Assembly: GCF_032925565.1 (NCBI RefSeq)
Contig: NZ_CP136708.1
Location: forward strand, 4,588,001-4,652,000
Source: Alteromonas sp. CI.11.F.A3
GTDB lineage: Bacteria; Pseudomonadota; Gammaproteobacteria; Enterobacterales; Alteromonadaceae
Direction: 5' to 3'
DNA: 64,000 bases
This document shows positions 28,307-40,863 of the stretch, piece by piece (position 1 is the stretch's first letter; each line of letters starts with the position of its first letter). The notes beneath the pieces were generated by a model. It was given only the letters and a program-made list of their open reading frames with translations, ran no database searches and had not been told where the DNA came from. The position numbers and the translations under genes are program-made.

Positions 28307-30415
28307 TTAGTGTCTGGACTGACTATGACGTGACACTTTCTGAACCTCTGGCATGGTGCGGATTTTTTTCATCACTCGAGCCAAATGTACGCGATTTTGC
28401 GTGGTAATTTCGATGTCGATAAAGTAGATATTACTCTCTTTTTCTTCTGTTTGCAGTCCAATAATATTGGAATCGCACCCAGAAATTGTGTTCGTTAGGG
28501 TAGCAAGGGTACCCTGATGATTAAACAGTTCAATTCGCAGCGAGGCTTTAAATTCACCCTGAGGTTCTTCGTCCCAACGCATAGGTAATACGCGTTGAGG
28601 CTCTTCTCTTGAAAGCTTGCGAATGTTGTTGCAACCAATTTGGTGAATCGTCATACCACGACCAGGGCTTAACACCGCCACAATTTCATCGTCAGGAATA
28701 GGGTGACAACAACGAGCATAATGCACCAGTAAGCCTTCAGTACCACGAATAGCTACGTTACCTTTCTTCTCAGGTAAGTCTGTGTTTTCACCAAGCAGTC
28801 TGCGGGCGACAATAGCGCTTAGCTCATTTCCTAGGCCTATATCGATAAGCAAAGAATCAAAGTCGTCGTGCTTAGTTTCAGCCACTACCCGTTCAATATC
28901 GGCCTCTGGAATATCGTCCAGCTTCACTTCACCTAAGGCATGGCGCAGTAAGCGGTTACCCATGTTCACCGCTTCTTGAGAGTGCTGTTTACGCAAATAT
29001 TGGCGAATACGAGTGCGTGCACGAGCACTCACTACAAAGTTCAGCCAGTTAGCATTGGGCTTGGCTTTAGGCGAGGTAATAATTTCTACAGTTTGACCAT
29101 TTTGTAATGGCTTACTTAAGCTGTAGTTTCTGCGCTCTACTCGAACCCCTACGCAGGTGTTACCAATATCTGAATGCACTGCATACGCGAAGTCTACAGC
29201 CGTGGCACCCATGGGCAGTTCAATAATGCGGCCATCTGGGGTAAACACGTAGATTTCTTCTGGGAATAAATCTGTTTTAACCGATTCAATAAATTCGAAG
29301 GATGAGCTGGCAGACTGTTGAAGCTCAAGTAACGACTGCATCCACTTACGCGCTCGTAGTTGCGCAGTAGTGCCGTTGTCGCCAGGCTCTTTGTAAAGCC
29401 AGTGCGCAGCAACCCCTTTATCTGCCATCTGATCCATTTCTTGGGTACGAATTTGAATTTCTACCGGAATACCATGGGGGCCAATAAGCGAGGTGTGCAA
29501 TGACTGATAGCCATTAGTACGAGGTATAGCAATGTAATCTTTGAAACGGTTCTCGATAGGTTTATACAAACTGTGCATAGCCCCTAGCGAGCGATAACAA
29601 TTATCTACCGAGTCTACCACTATGCGAAACGCATAAATGTCCATCACTTCGTTGAACATTAGCTCTTTATTACGCATTTTGCGGTAAATAGAGTACAAGT
29701 GCTTTTCGCGTCCGAGTACGTCCGACTCAATTTTATAAGCCGTTAGACGGGTGCTAAGTTCTTCACGAATATTTTCAATAATTTCTTTACGGTTACCACG
29801 GGCTTGGCGAACCGCCGATTTTAGTGCGCGATGGCGCATGGGGTACATGGCAAGAAAACCTAAGTCTTCTAGCTCATTTTTAATATCGTGAATACCTAAG
29901 CGATGGGCAATAGGCGCATATATTTCAAGCGTTTCGAGAGCAATACGGCGGCGCTTATCAGGGCGAAGCGAACCTAACGTACGCATATTATGCGTACGGT
30001 CAGCTAGCTTAATCAGAATAACCCGGATGTCTTGCACCATGGCCATCATCATTTTACGAAAGTTTTCAGCTTGAGCTTCTTGCTTACTGCTAAATGCAAT
30101 TTTATCTAGCTTACTGACCCCTTCCACCAGCTCAGCAACGGTTTCACCGAACGCTTCAGCAAGATCTTCTTGGCTGTAATGGGTGTCTTCAATCACGTCG
30201 TGTAGCAAGGCTGCCATGAGGGTTTCATGGTCTAAATGCATGTCGGCAAGAATACTGGCAACAGCAACAGGGTGCGTAATGTAGGGGTCGCCACTTGAGC
30301 GCATTTGTCCATCGTGGGCTTCTTGCGCCAACACAAACGCCTCTTGTACCAGCTGAACTCGGTCAGCAGGCAAGTACTTTATTACTTTCTGTTTTAAGCC
30401 TTCAAACAAATACAC
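28307..30415 (-). CDS. spoT: Bifunctional (p)ppGpp synthetase/hydrolase SpoT
   Basis: A 702-residue RelA/SpoT protein with an intact HD hydrolase domain (HPVAVASIL, LLHDVIEDT with the HDxxED motif), a synthetase domain (RTNGYQSLHTSLIG), a TGS domain (VFTPDGRIIELPMGATAVDFAY) and a C-terminal ACT domain. The intact hydrolase motif marks it as SpoT rather than RelA. It balances the alarmone level in nutrient stress. The gene lies in the standard order gmk-rpoZ-spoT. Confidence 0.97.
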   Translation of the reverse strand: MYLFEGLKQKVIKYLPADRVQLVQEAFVLAQEAHDGQMRSSGDPYITHPVAVASILADMHLDHETLMAALLHDVIEDTHYSQEDLAEAFGETVAELVEGVSKLDKIAFSSKQEAQAENFRKMMMAMVQDIRVILIKLADRTHNMRTLGSLRPDKRRRIALETLEIYAPIAHRLGIHDIKNELEDLGFLAMYPMRHRALKSAVRQARGNRKEIIENIREELSTRLTAYKIESDVLGREKHLYSIYRKMRNKELMFNEVMDIYAFRIVVDSVDNCYRSLGAMHSLYKPIENRFKDYIAIPRTNGYQSLHTSLIGPHGIPVEIQIRTQEMDQMADKGVAAHWLYKEPGDNGTTAQLRARKWMQSLLELQQSASSSFEFIESVKTDLFPEEIYVFTPDGRIIELPMGATAVDFAYAVHSDIGNTCVGVRVERRNYSLSKPLQNGQTVEIITSPKAKPNANWLNFVVSARARTRIRQYLRKQHSQEAVNMGNRLLRHALGEVKLDDIPEADIERVVAETKHDDFDSLLIDIGLGNELSAIVARRLLGENTDLPEKKGNVAIRGTEGLLVHYARCCHPIPDDEIVAVLSPGRGMTIHQIGCNNIRKLSREEPQRVLPMRWDEEPQGEFKASLRIELFNHQGTLATLTNTISGCDSNIIGLQTEEKESNIYFIDIEITTQNRVHLARVMKKIRTMPEVQKVSRHSQSRH

Positions 30416-30493
30416 GGACTAGTGCGACTCCTGATTAACGTTACAACCTTAAGAATACGTAGAATTGAGCCTTTAGCCAATACCCAAAAAGCA

Positions 30494-30527
30494 AAGCGCC
30501 AGTGCTTTTTTCAAAGCACTGGCGCTT
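30494..30527 (-). terminator. Hairpin between rpoZ and spoT
   Basis: A 15-base perfect stem (AAGCGCCAGTGCTTT / AAAGCACTGGCGCTT) with a four-base loop. On the minus strand it is followed by TTGCTTTTTG, an imperfect T tract, so it may end part of the gmk-rpoZ transcripts and lower spoT expression. Confidence 0.65.
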
Positions 30528-30557
30528 AAACATACAATAGTTACCCTTGTGGTGTAA

Positions 30558-30830
30558 CTATTGATCAGAAAGAATGTTTGCTACTGAAGAAAATTCAGCG
30601 TGTTCTTGTTGTTCCTGATCACGCAAATCGTCTTGTTCTAGTGTGCTAGCAGTTACCAAACCTTCTTCGATTTCACGAAGTGCAGTTACAGTAGGCTTAT
30701 CGTTTTGCACATCAACCATTGGATCTTTACCTTCGGTGGCAATTTGGCGAGCACGACGAGCCGCTACCAAAACCAAATCAAAGCGGTTACCAATTTTATC
30801 TACGGCATCTTCAACTGTTACGCGGGCCAT
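30558..30830 (-). CDS. rpoZ: RNA polymerase omega subunit
   Basis: A 90-residue protein starting [21 protein letters not shown] with VAARRARQI, as in E. coli RpoZ (91 residues). The omega subunit helps assemble RNA polymerase and forms part of a ppGpp-binding site. It lies between gmk and spoT, the usual gammaproteobacterial arrangement. Confidence 0.97.
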   Translation of the reverse strand: MARVTVEDAVDKIGNRFDLVLVAARRARQIATEGKDPMVDVQNDKPTVTALREIEEGLVTASTLEQDDLRDQEQQEHAEFSSVANILSDQ

Positions 30831-30941
30831 GTATTTCTCCGAAAATTAGGTTGATCAAGTAATTCAAAAAACGGCCGCGTAGTATACACCCTTGTAGGGC
30901 GCGATCCTAGCGGTTTGTTTGAAATTAAAACAATATATATA

Positions 30942-31694
<753 letters not shown>

Positions 31695-31782
31695 TTACAC
31701 TCTACACATAAAATAATGAATTCATTGCGTGCTTACCCTCACGCTGTTTTGGGAAAAAATAAATAAGTAGGAACACACTAAC

Positions 31783-32454
31783 ATGGCTCAAGAACTTCTG
31801 CCGTACGTTGAACAAACTCCCAATACCACACCATCTGCATGTGTAATTTGGCTACATGGCTTAGGTGATTCTGGTCATGGCTTTGCGCCCATCGTGCCCG
31901 AATTAAAATTACCAGATAGTATGTCGGTAAAATTTATCTTCCCTCACGCACCTGAGCGCCCTGTGACTATAAACGGTGGCATGCGCATGCGTGCGTGGTA
32001 CGACATCAAATCACTTGATTTTAATAGCCGCGCTGACTTAGACGGTGTACTTGAGTCGGCGAGTCAAGTAGAGGCCCTTATTCAAGAACAAGTAGATAAA
32101 GGCATTCCCACCAACCGCATTGTGTTGGCAGGGTTCTCTCAGGGCGGCGTAATTGCGCTTCATTTGACGCCTCGTTTTAAGCACAAACTCGCGGGTGTGT
32201 TGGCTTTATCTACTTATATGTGTGAACCAAACTTATTGGCTCAAGAGGCAACTGATACGAATCGTGACATACCCATTATGATGGCCCATGGCGATCAAGA
32301 TGAAGTTGTGCCTATTTTTATGGGTAATGCGGCATATAAGACGTTAACCGACAATGGTTTTAATGCTACTTGGCAAACGTATACCATGCAACACAATGTC
32401 TGTATGCAAGAGCTAAACGATATTTCTGCTTGGCTACAAAAAGTGCTTGCTTAG
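31783..32454 (+). CDS. Carboxylesterase, alpha/beta hydrolase
   Basis: A 223-residue serine hydrolase of the phospholipase/carboxylesterase (Abhydrolase_2) family. It has VIWLHGLGDSGHGFAPIV as oxyanion motif, the nucleophile in GFSQGGVIAL, the acid in MAHGDQDEVVP, and His in MQHNVCMQEL. Bacterial members hydrolyse short carboxylesters. The gene stands alone with an AGGAAC ribosome binding site. Confidence 0.88.
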   Translation: MAQELLPYVEQTPNTTPSACVIWLHGLGDSGHGFAPIVPELKLPDSMSVKFIFPHAPERPVTINGGMRMRAWYDIKSLDFNSRADLDGVLESASQVEALIQEQVDKGIPTNRIVLAGFSQGGVIALHLTPRFKHKLAGVLALSTYMCEPNLLAQEATDTNRDIPIMMAHGDQDEVVPIFMGNAAYKTLTDNGFNATWQTYTMQHNVCMQELNDISAWLQKVLA

Positions 32455-32477
32455 TATGCCTTTAGGCTTAGCTTAAA

Positions 32478-32514
32478 CGCGTCATTTAGCTTTATTAGGT
32501 GGCTAAATGACGCG
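32478..32514. terminator. Inverted repeat between converging genes
   Basis: The arms CGCGTCATTTAGC (32478-32490) and GCTAAATGACGCG (32502-32514) are perfect complements with an 11-base loop. The right arm contains the stop codon of the minus-strand diguanylate cyclase. T tracts are weak on both sides, so terminator strength is uncertain. Confidence 0.6.
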
Positions 32515-33561
32515 ATTTCTCCCAGCACCTTTCGCTTCGTAAAGGTGCTCGTCTGCCAACTTAACCGCGGCATTAATATTGGCGTCAGTCAGTGCTGTTG
32601 CCACGCCAAAACTGGCTGTGATTGGATGGTAGATTTCACCTTCTTCGAAGGGTGAACTTTCAATTTCCACTCGAATTTTTTCAGCCAACTTTACGGCCAT
32701 ACTCAAGGTTGTTTTGGGGTAAAGAATTAAAAATTCCTCCCCCCCTGTGCGTGACACAATATCGGTAGCTCTAATGGCATTTTTCATCAACGTAGCAATG
32801 TGAATTAAGACCTTGTCTCCCACATCATGCCCATAGCTATCGTTTATTCTTTTAAAGTAATCGATATCCACTACCACAACACTTAAGGGAAAGTAATCAG
32901 CGGGGTTTTTCATTGCTCGCTCAAAGTAAACTGACTCTAAAAACCGCCTGTTTGGTACTTTGGTTAGCGGGTCAGAATTAGCTTGCCGTAGTTTCTCTAG
33001 ATTATCGGTCAACATCTCCTTTCTGCTTTGATGCCAAAAGTATTCAGAAATAAAAGCCACTGTAATGAAACAACAAAGCGCGATTAGGAAGCGGGATACA
33101 TCCTCTGCTCGATAGTTCGCGGGAATAGATTCTTGGTGATAAACGATGAACGCCACCACGGCTACCGTGCCAGTAACGTAAATAATAGCCGCTCTAAAAC
33201 GCACGATAATAATTTGTATCAAAATGAGCGGGTAGACAAAGTGCAGCCCGGTATTGTGATAACCGCCCGTTAAGGTAATTACCGCCACCATAATCACCAC
33301 AATACCGCCCGCTAAATAATAGAAAACGTCATTGTTTTTATATACATGTGACAACATTGCATTGGCAAAGACGGAAAACGAAAAAAGCCCAAGCCAAAAT
33401 GCAAGAAAGTGGTCGCCACGAGCAATATTTTGGACTGTCAGCACAGCCATAATAGTGCCACCGATATACGATATGAAATACAAAGTTAAGCGGCGACGTT
33501 TCGCTTCAGCACCATTTAAATGTGTATTTTCCAGAAATTGACTTAAGGAAGAACTATCCAT
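32503..33561 (-). CDS. Membrane-bound diguanylate cyclase
   Basis: A 352-residue protein with about six membrane helices in residues 25-178 and a C-terminal GGDEF domain. The active-site motif reads GGEEF (273-277), which is functional in many cyclases, and an inhibitory RATD (264-267) is present. DPLTKVPNRRFLE and VDIDYFKRINDSYGHDVGD complete the domain. It should make cyclic-di-GMP. The membrane signal it senses is unknown, and no partner gene is evident. Confidence 0.9.
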   Translation of the reverse strand: MDSSSLSQFLENTHLNGAEAKRRRLTLYFISYIGGTIMAVLTVQNIARGDHFLAFWLGLFSFSVFANAMLSHVYKNNDVFYYLAGGIVVIMVAVITLTGGYHNTGLHFVYPLILIQIIIVRFRAAIIYVTGTVAVVAFIVYHQESIPANYRAEDVSRFLIALCCFITVAFISEYFWHQSRKEMLTDNLEKLRQANSDPLTKVPNRRFLESVYFERAMKNPADYFPLSVVVVDIDYFKRINDSYGHDVGDKVLIHIATLMKNAIRATDIVSRTGGEEFLILYPKTTLSMAVKLAEKIRVEIESSPFEEGEIYHPITASFGVATALTDANINAAVKLADEHLYEAKGAGRNRVI

Positions 33562-33755
33562 ATAGCAGGAGGCTTATCCATATATAATAATTGCAATAAG
33601 CATAGACACCTTACTCACATTTTCGCAACCGTAAACCTGTGCGCAAGATAAAGATTTAAGTACAATAGACTTATAAGTCGTAAAAAAGCCTTAAGCAAGC
33701 GTCGTCTGATTGCTTCAGGTTCTATGCCTTAGATAAGGCCCTAGACAGGATATTA

Positions 33756-34694
33756 ATGATGCAAGCAGCACCTAAGAGAACAATTCGTATTGCCACACGC
33801 AAAAGCGCCCTCGCGCTATGGCAAGCAGAGTACGTGAAAGCGAAACTGTTAGAACACCATGATTCAATTGTCGTTGAACTGGTTCCTATGAGCACTCAAG
33901 GTGATCGAATTCTTGATACGCCGCTAGCAAAAATTGGCGGTAAGGGCTTGTTTATCAAAGAACTTGAAGTTGCCATGCTAGAAGGCAGAGCTGATATTGC
34001 GGTACATTCAATGAAAGATGTCCCCGTTGAGTTCCCAGAAGGCTTTGGCCTTCACGCCATTTGCGAACGTGAAAATCCGTTCGATGCCTTTGTGTCAAAC
34101 CACTTTGATGATTTAGATGCATTGCCAGGTGGTGCGGTGGTTGGAACCTCTAGCCTTCGCCGCCAGTGCCAAATTCGTAAACATCGCCCAGACCTGAAAA
34201 TTAAAGATTTGCGCGGCAACGTAAATACCCGCCTAGCCAAACTCGATGCTGGCGAATACGATGCTATCATCCTTGCCTCTGCTGGCCTTATCCGTTTAGG
34301 CATGGAAGAACGTATTAAAACCGGCTTACCTGCTTCTGTATCGCTTCCTGCCGTAGGGCAAGGCGCTGTAGGTATTGAATGTCGCAATGACGATGCCGAG
34401 CTTATTGCGTTACTTCAAGCCCTGAACCACGGCGAAACGCAAACTCGAGTAAGTGCAGAGCGCGCGATGAACGAGCGGTTAGAAGGCGGGTGCCAAGTAC
34501 CTATCGGCAGTTTTGCTACGCTTGATGGAGACAGCATAACCTTAACGGGTATGGTAGGACAGCCAGATGGCTCAACGTTATTGTTTGCCTCTGCCACAGG
34601 CCCTACAAAAAATGCGAAGAGCATAGGCGTAGAAGTCGCCGAGGCACTGCTTGAACAAGGCGCTGGGGAAATTCTTAGCGCATTGTATGACTAA
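33756..34694 (+). CDS. hemC: Porphobilinogen deaminase
   Basis: A 312-residue enzyme with [18 protein letters not shown] near the start, [19 protein letters not shown] and [12 protein letters not shown], where the Cys carries the dipyrromethane cofactor. It polymerises four porphobilinogen units into hydroxymethylbilane in heme synthesis. Two ATG codons stand in tandem at the start. It is the first gene of hemCDXY. Confidence 0.97.
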   Translation: MMQAAPKRTIRIATRKSALALWQAEYVKAKLLEHHDSIVVELVPMSTQGDRILDTPLAKIGGKGLFIKELEVAMLEGRADIAVHSMKDVPVEFPEGFGLHAICERENPFDAFVSNHFDDLDALPGGAVVGTSSLRRQCQIRKHRPDLKIKDLRGNVNTRLAKLDAGEYDAIILASAGLIRLGMEERIKTGLPASVSLPAVGQGAVGIECRNDDAELIALLQALNHGETQTRVSAERAMNERLEGGCQVPIGSFATLDGDSITLTGMVGQPDGSTLLFASATGPTKNAKSIGVEVAEALLEQGAGEILSALYD

Positions 34695-34713
34695 TATATG
34701 TTGTTGCTGACTT

Positions 34714-35445
34714 ATGCTATTAATCACCCGTCCTCTTCCTAAGTTACAGGCAAGTGCAGATGCTTTCGAGCAGGCGGGTATTAATGCCGTAGGGGTTGCT
34801 ACATCAGATATTCAAAGCATCCCTAGTAAGGCCAGTGAGCTCCAACAGTTTTTGTTGGGCCCGCCCATCGTTAATAGCATTATCGTTACCAGTATTTATG
34901 CCGTGCCAGCGACACTCGATGCACTCAATCAAGCCACTTTTTTATCAGTGCAGCCTACGTTAATAGCGGTTGGCGATGCCACGGCTAATGCATTACATAG
35001 CGCGAATTTACCTTTCAAAATCGTTACGCCTTCGCTACATACATCCGAAGGTATACTGGTCATGCAGCAACTTAATGAGGCAAACTGTACACAAGTCGTT
35101 ATTATTAAGGGCGAAGGTGGCAGAGATACGCTTTCTCACGTTTTAAGCGGTAGAGGCATATCGGTTACCGAGTTTTGTGTTTATAAAAGACAACCACTTA
35201 CAAACCCAATTTACACAAAGATCTGGAAAATTGGCGATGTTAGCGGCATTATCGCTACAAGCGAAAATATGGCAAAACAGCTTATTTCTAGCCATAGTAT
35301 GCAATTATTAGCGTTGCCCTGGCTAACGGTAAGTGAACGAGTTGCAACGAGTTTACGTAATCTTGGGATAGCACGCGTTTCGGTGTGCAACCGCGCCACC
35401 GATCAGGCATTAATTGCCTGGGTAAAGGAAAATTGGGAGTATTAA
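34714..35445 (+). CDS. hemD: Uroporphyrinogen-III synthase
   Basis: A 243-residue protein starting MLLITRP, as HemD proteins do, with the loosely conserved two-domain fold (VIIKGEGGRDTL, and GIIATSENMAKQL near the end). It closes hydroxymethylbilane to uroporphyrinogen III. Sequence conservation in this family is low, but position between hemC and hemX confirms the call. It is 19 bases after hemC and is followed directly by hemX. Confidence 0.92.
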   Translation: MLLITRPLPKLQASADAFEQAGINAVGVATSDIQSIPSKASELQQFLLGPPIVNSIIVTSIYAVPATLDALNQATFLSVQPTLIAVGDATANALHSANLPFKIVTPSLHTSEGILVMQQLNEANCTQVVIIKGEGGRDTLSHVLSGRGISVTEFCVYKRQPLTNPIYTKIWKIGDVSGIIATSENMAKQLISSHSMQLLALPWLTVSERVATSLRNLGIARVSVCNRATDQALIAWVKENWEY

Positions 35446-36654
35446 ATGTCTGACAAGAATGAGAAGGACCCTCAAAACGGGGAATTGGTAAGCGTGAAAT
35501 CATCATCTAGTACGACATCAGAATCGACGTCAGCGAACGCGGCATCAAGCACAGATACCGTCTCACCTAAAGGTACGTCTAAAAACACACCGAAAAAAGC
35601 GAAAAAATCATCAGGAACCAAGCTTCTATGGTTTGTGGTCCTTATTATTTTCCTTTTAGTTCTAGGCATTATTGGTGCTGGGTATTGGTACTACATGCAA
35701 CAACAGGGCAGCAGCGATACCCTTGTCCAAACCCAACAGGCGAATACAACCCAACTTAACAACTTAAGTTCTGATCGCAAGCAAACAGCAGATGCCTTAC
35801 GCATGCTCAACATGCAAAACGGTGAACTAAAAGACGCTGTGGATGCATTGCAGCAACAAAATAGTGCCTTAGTGCAACAAGCCGAAGCCACACAACAACA
35901 ACTTAATAGCATGGAAGGTCAACGCCCTGCCGATTGGCTTATAGCCGAGGCTGATTATTTAGTTCGCATGGCGGGTAGAAAACTGTGGTTAGAAAACGAT
36001 GTACGCACAGCAACCTTGCTGTTAGTGAATGCCGATAAGCGTTTAAAGTCACTAGCCGATCCTTCGGTATTACCGGTTCGCGCCAAGCTTGCTGAAGACA
36101 TTCAAACTCTTCAACAAATGAATCCTGTCTCTCAAAGTTCGGTGGCTCTTGCCCTTACCGGCATGCTTGCGCAAATTGACAAGTTACCGTTAGATACTTT
36201 TGAAAAGCCAGTAGATGCAGATGCTGATAGCAATGAGCTGTCTGAATCGGCAGACGACTGGAAAGAGAACCTGGCGAAAGTGTGGCACTCTATTGTTGAT
36301 GGCTTTTTAACAGTGAAAAGTTTAGAAGGCCCGGTTGAACCTGTCATGTCACTACAAGCCCAGTTTTTAGTGAAAGAACAGCTTCGCTTGCAGTTAATGC
36401 ACGCACAATCTGCTGCACTCAAAGCAGATTCAGGCCTGTATGAGCAATCTTTGCTTTACGCTAAAGCCATGCTTGAAGAGCATTATGATGTTGAAAAGAG
36501 CCAGGTTACTGGCTTTATCTCAGCACTTGATAACCTTGTTGATACCGACATTTCTCAACCCATTCCTAGCCAGTTAGCTTCACAAAAGCCGCTTGAGCAG
36601 TTATTGGAGTCTCGTGTAAAGCAAGCATTCAGTCAGGGAGCTAGCGCATTATGA
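35446..36654 (+). CDS. hemX: HemX family protein
   Basis: A 402-residue inner membrane protein. The N-terminal 60 residues are Ser/Thr/Lys-rich and cytoplasmic, followed by one membrane helix (about 63-83), a Gln-rich coiled coil (about 88-150) and a helical periplasmic domain with ADWLIAEADYLVRMAGRKLW, the HemX signature. Its exact role is unsettled, although it was once annotated as a uroporphyrin methylase. It starts on the base after the hemD stop and overlaps hemY by four bases. Confidence 0.92.
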   Translation: MSDKNEKDPQNGELVSVKSSSSTTSESTSANAASSTDTVSPKGTSKNTPKKAKKSSGTKLLWFVVLIIFLLVLGIIGAGYWYYMQQQGSSDTLVQTQQANTTQLNNLSSDRKQTADALRMLNMQNGELKDAVDALQQQNSALVQQAEATQQQLNSMEGQRPADWLIAEADYLVRMAGRKLWLENDVRTATLLLVNADKRLKSLADPSVLPVRAKLAEDIQTLQQMNPVSQSSVALALTGMLAQIDKLPLDTFEKPVDADADSNELSESADDWKENLAKVWHSIVDGFLTVKSLEGPVEPVMSLQAQFLVKEQLRLQLMHAQSAALKADSGLYEQSLLYAKAMLEEHYDVEKSQVTGFISALDNLVDTDISQPIPSQLASQKPLEQLLESRVKQAFSQGASAL

Positions 36655-37823
36655 AATGGTTAGTCATTGCCCTTGCGGTGCTGGCCGCATTTATTGTTGC
36701 GCTTATTGTTGGCCCTATGATTTTGGGCGACAAAGGCTACGTACTCATTTCGTTAGGTAATACCGCGATAGAAACCAGCCTTATTGGTTTTTGCATTATC
36801 ATTATTTGCGCCATTATCAGCTGGTATATTATCTCTAAATTGGTGTTATGGACATTAAGCTTGGTAACGGGTTCTCACCGCTGGTTTGGTGCTTTAGGCG
36901 AGCGTAAACGCAAACGTGCCTTTTACCATGGTTTACAGTCATTGGCTGCGGGCGACCTAAAAAGTGCTCACAAGGCACTTAGCCAAACCACCAACGGCGA
37001 TTTTGAAGGAGTGAACTACTTGGCCGCTGCGCAAGTGGCTCAAAGCCAAAACGACCCGCAAAAAGCCCGTTATTTCTTACTGCAAGCGGCAGAGTATGAC
37101 AGCGCTAAAGTCGCTGCCACTATAGTGATGGCGCGTATAGATGTTACCGAAGGTAAATATACCGACGCACTTGAAAAGCTAGATAGCTTAGATGAAGAAG
37201 AAGCCAACAACCCGCAAGTGATTAAACTTAAAGCATCGATAATGGCTGAACAAGGTCAATGGCAAGCCTTGCAAGAAAAGCTAAGTGGTTGGCGCAAAGC
37301 GTTACCGAAAGAAGATTACACCTTATGGTCGCAGCGAATTGCCAAGGGTAAGTTAGCTGAAATTGCCAGTAAGAACGGTGCCGCTGAGCTTAAAACCCAC
37401 TGGGAAGGATTACCTCGTAAAATTAAGCAAGACGATGCTTATCGCGCAGCTTATATTCAGCAATTGCTTGAACAAGGCATGCATGCCGAAGCACAAACTC
37501 TGCTAGTAGAATGGCAGAAACGTGGTCCGCACCCTGCTCTATTCCATTATTTCACCCAGTTAAATATTCCGAATGCTGCACCATCGTTGCGGTTGCTGGA
37601 AAGCTGGATTAAACAAGACAGCGAAAATGTAGAATTATATTCTACGTTGGGTAGAGTCGCATTCAATGCAGGTGACGATATTCTGGCCGAGAAAGTATTG
37701 TTAAAAGCCGTGAAGATGGAATCAAGCAAAGATGACTTGTTATTGCTGTCAGCCATTAGTGAGCGTAGACACGATAGCACTACGGCACTGCAATATTACA
37801 AGGAAGGTCAACAGCTGGTGTAG
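36651..37823 (+). CDS. hemY: HemY family TPR protein
   Basis: A 390-residue protein with two N-terminal membrane helices (about 3-25 and 40-62) and a TPR-rich cytoplasmic part, with FYHGLQSLAAGDLKSAHKAL typical of gammaproteobacterial HemY. It is not the protoporphyrinogen oxidase of the same name in Bacillus. Its role in heme synthesis is unclear. It ends the hemCDXY operon before a bidirectional terminator. Confidence 0.92.
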   Translation: MKWLVIALAVLAAFIVALIVGPMILGDKGYVLISLGNTAIETSLIGFCIIIICAIISWYIISKLVLWTLSLVTGSHRWFGALGERKRKRAFYHGLQSLAAGDLKSAHKALSQTTNGDFEGVNYLAAAQVAQSQNDPQKARYFLLQAAEYDSAKVAATIVMARIDVTEGKYTDALEKLDSLDEEEANNPQVIKLKASIMAEQGQWQALQEKLSGWRKALPKEDYTLWSQRIAKGKLAEIASKNGAAELKTHWEGLPRKIKQDDAYRAAYIQQLLEQGMHAEAQTLLVEWQKRGPHPALFHYFTQLNIPNAAPSLRLLESWIKQDSENVELYSTLGRVAFNAGDDILAEKVLLKAVKMESSKDDLLLLSAISERRHDSTTALQYYKEGQQLV

Positions 37824-37859
37824 TTTTACGCTGTTCACTTTTAACTTGAAAGAAAATAC

Positions 37860-37897
37860 AAAAAAGGCCAGTCATTTCAATTGACTGGCCTTTTTCT
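37860..37897. terminator. Bidirectional terminator between hemY and hydA
   Basis: The arms AAAGGCCAGTCA and TGACTGGCCTTT have A and T tracts on the two sides. It serves the converging hem operon and the dihydropyrimidinase operon. Confidence 0.88.
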
Positions 37898-37912
37898 TTA
37901 TTATTGTCCGTT

Positions 37913-39382
<1,470 letters not shown>

Positions 39383-39387
39383 TTAAA

Positions 39388-40863
39388 TTATGAAGCTTTT
39401 GCTAGTTCACCAACGTTCGTGTTCACAGTGTTAACTAGCTTGCCTGCAGCAAAGTAATAAATGATGGCGCCCGAAATAGAACCGGTAAACCAGCCATAGC
39501 TATAGAACCACGTTAGTACATCTGCGGTTATGGCTAGCAAGGTAATGCCTACTGGAATTAAAAAGGCAACAAAACCGGCCCAATTCACTTTCGGGTAAGC
39601 AGCACTGCTGGTGTAAAGCGCCGCTACATCTAGCTCTTGTTTTCTAATAAGGAAGTAATCAACAATCATAATGCCCGCAATAGGGCCTAAAAGGCTTGAA
39701 TAGCCAAGTAGCCAGTTTGAGTACAAGCTATCTACACTTACATCAGATTCAATAAGCCCAGCTTTTTTCAGTAGCTCCCAACTCATCAATAACACGCCAA
39801 CTATGCCTGTCAGCAGTACCCCACGGGTGTGATTAATGTATCTAGGCGCAATATTCTGAAAGTCGTTGGTAGGTGAGACTACGTTAGCAGCAGTGTTAGT
39901 CGATAACGTAGCCACAATAATGAGTAACATGGCGATAGCTACAAAAAATGGACTATCGATATGGCCTATTAAGGTAACAGGATCTGATACGGTTTCACCT
40001 ACCAGTGTGGTAGAGGCTGAAGTCAGCAATACACCGAGGGCGGCAAACATGAACATAGTGAGCGGTAAGCCAATAATCTGCCCAGTAACTTGGGCTTTTT
40101 GGCTTTTTGCATAGCGGCTGAAATCAGGAATATTTAGCGACAATGTTGCCCAAAACCCAACCATGGCAGTGAGCCCTGCGAAAAAGTAGCTAAAGAAGCC
40201 TGCACCTTCGGGACGACTGGCAGGGGTAGCAAGCACATCGGTTACCGATACTTTGTCGCTTGCCCACCAGATAAGCCCAGCACCTACAATCAATAGCAAA
40301 GGGGCTGCTAGGGTTTCTAGCCACTTTATCGACTCTGACCCTTTAATAACGATAAATACGTTTAACGCACCAAAGGCGAAGAAGCCAATAACCTCTCCCA
40401 TACCGCCAAGTTGTGCCCAACCATCTGAAATAGAAGATAGAAACAAATGTATGGCGAGGCCACCAAACATGGTTTGAATGCCAAACCAACCGCAGGCGAC
40501 AAAACCCCGAATCAAACAGGGAATGTTAGAGCCTACGATGCCAAATGACGAGCGCAGTACTACCGGAAAAGGGATACCGAACTTAGTCCCAGGAAATGCA
40601 TTTAACGTAAGCGGAATAAGTACCACTATGTTCGCTAGCAAAATAGTGAACAAGGCTTCCATTACCGACAAACCAAAGTACGTGGTTAATACTCCGCCTA
40701 AGGTATAGGTAGGCACACAAACCGCCATTCCTACCCAAAGTGCGGCAATATTACCCGTACCCCAAGTACGCTCCGATAATTTAGTCGGCGCTAAATCTTC
40801 GTTAAAATAATCGCTCTCGGTTACCGATTTACTGAGTGCGATTTCACTAATTTCTGCACTCAT
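39388..40863 (-). CDS. NCS1 family transporter, probable pyrimidine permease
   Basis: A 491-residue inner membrane protein with about twelve helices. AALWVGMAVCVPTYTLGG, FPVVLRSSFGIVGSNIPCLIRG and GCDWYG-like GWFGIQTMFGG place it in the nucleobase:cation symporter-1 family (uracil, cytosine, allantoin, hydantoin). Given its place between dihydropyrimidinase and the N-carbamoyl amidohydrolase, uracil/thymine or dihydropyrimidines are the likely cargo; this is inference. Its start overlaps the amidohydrolase stop by four bases. Confidence 0.88.
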   Translation of the reverse strand: MSAEISEIALSKSVTESDYFNEDLAPTKLSERTWGTGNIAALWVGMAVCVPTYTLGGVLTTYFGLSVMEALFTILLANIVVLIPLTLNAFPGTKFGIPFPVVLRSSFGIVGSNIPCLIRGFVACGWFGIQTMFGGLAIHLFLSSISDGWAQLGGMGEVIGFFAFGALNVFIVIKGSESIKWLETLAAPLLLIVGAGLIWWASDKVSVTDVLATPASRPEGAGFFSYFFAGLTAMVGFWATLSLNIPDFSRYAKSQKAQVTGQIIGLPLTMFMFAALGVLLTSASTTLVGETVSDPVTLIGHIDSPFFVAIAMLLIIVATLSTNTAANVVSPTNDFQNIAPRYINHTRGVLLTGIVGVLLMSWELLKKAGLIESDVSVDSLYSNWLLGYSSLLGPIAGIMIVDYFLIRKQELDVAALYTSSAAYPKVNWAGFVAFLIPVGITLLAITADVLTWFYSYGWFTGSISGAIIYYFAAGKLVNTVNTNVGELAKAS

